DNA from: CAVPDA01 sp963702495
Lineage (GTDB): Bacteria > Pseudomonadota > Gammaproteobacteria > Burkholderiales > Rhodocyclaceae
Assembly: GCA_963702495.1 (NCBI GenBank)
Contig: CAVPDA010000004.1
Span: 62,001 to 126,000, forward strand
DNA: 64,000 nucleotides
Direction of reading: 5' to 3'
Shown here piece after piece: positions 63,904-64,000 of this stretch. A program made the translations under genes and the position numbers. Position 1 is the first letter of the stretch. The number at the start of each line of letters is the position of its first letter. The notes beneath the pieces were generated by a model that was not told where the DNA came from, did no database searches, and saw only the letters and a program-made list of their open reading frames with translations.

Positions 63904-64000
63904 ATGGGAACTGCGACAACACCCGAAGCGCTGACCCTGCGCTGGGCCGCGATCCTCAACGATCCTGCCCTTTGCAGTCTGCCTTACAAGATCGAGCTCA
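63904..64000 (+). CDS. Uma2-family protein (partial, runs off the window)
   Basis: Only 32 residues are visible from ATG 63904: a short N-terminus, then LRWAAILNDPALCSLPYKIE. The LRWxxIxxDPxLxxLPYKIE pattern is the typical opening of Uma2 putative restriction-endonuclease-fold proteins. The catalytic part lies outside the window. Confidence 0.6.
   Translation, partial: MGTATTPEALTLRWAAILNDPALCSLPYKIEL

Overview
The window reads as chromosomal DNA of a GC-rich betaproteobacterium. A Rhodocyclales-like, facultatively anaerobic, PHA-storing organism fits best. This is inferred from gene content and order (murA-his-hinT-tat block, mla block, kdsD-kdsC-lptC-lptA, an MSHA-type pilus locus, a phasin and a 2-oxoacid:ferredoxin oxidoreductase), not from a marker gene. 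Genes are tightly packed with many 1-8 bp overlaps. I found no rRNA, tRNA, CRISPR array or complete insertion sequence.

Layout. (1) 1-17.4 kb is a long, almost entirely minus-strand housekeeping block. In transcription order it holds mlaF-E-D-A-C-B (phospholipid transport), a YadG/YadH-type ABC exporter, a BolA-family gene, murA, hisG-hisD, then hisB-H-A-F-I-E, hinT and tatA-B-C, ending against a truncated HtrA-type protease. hisC sits inside this block in the opposite orientation. (2) 17.5-36 kb is an MSHA-like type IV pilus locus: sigma54 response regulator, MshM-like ATPase, secretin lipoprotein, TPR protein, assembly ATPase, inner-membrane platform protein, MshI/J/K-like proteins and pilin-like proteins. 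It also has a membrane adenylate cyclase, a histidine kinase and a separate prepilin gene behind a good sigma54 promoter. (3) 36-42.6 kb has a KefB-type antiporter, kdsD-kdsC-lptC-lptA, an enoyl-CoA hydratase fused translationally to that operon, and a phasin with a near-consensus promoter. (4) 42.6-55.5 kb is mixed housekeeping: a CinA/MoaB-like protein, an EI24 protein, hrpA, glnS, a branched-chain amino-acid-type binding protein, a ferritin-like protein, malic enzyme, an AI-2E permease and an Ala/Lys-repeat lipoprotein. (5) 55.5-62.2 kb starts with a foldback repeat. It is followed by a minus-strand operon: Leu/Val/Phe-type amino-acid dehydrogenase, PorGD fusion, PorA, PorB, and a lipoate-protein ligase fused to a cysteine-rich DUF116 domain. 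An FNR/Anr-type box lies in front. (6) 62.2-64 kb is accessory: a secreted unknown, a TumE/TumA-type toxin-antitoxin pair and the start of a Uma2-family gene.

The likeliest under-described system is region 5: amino acid to 2-oxoacid to acyl-CoA under oxygen limitation, with an unexplained LplA-DUF116 protein in the same operon. Region 2 is a second candidate, because pilus genes, a sigma54 two-component pair and a cAMP-producing enzyme are interleaved.

Caution: four genes (mshI-like, hrpA, the dehydrogenase, tumE) each carry one apparent single-base indel, mostly in C/G runs. The simplest reading is residual sequence error, but the C8 tract in the mshI-like gene could be a real contingency tract. 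All functional calls are from reading the sequence; no database search was possible.
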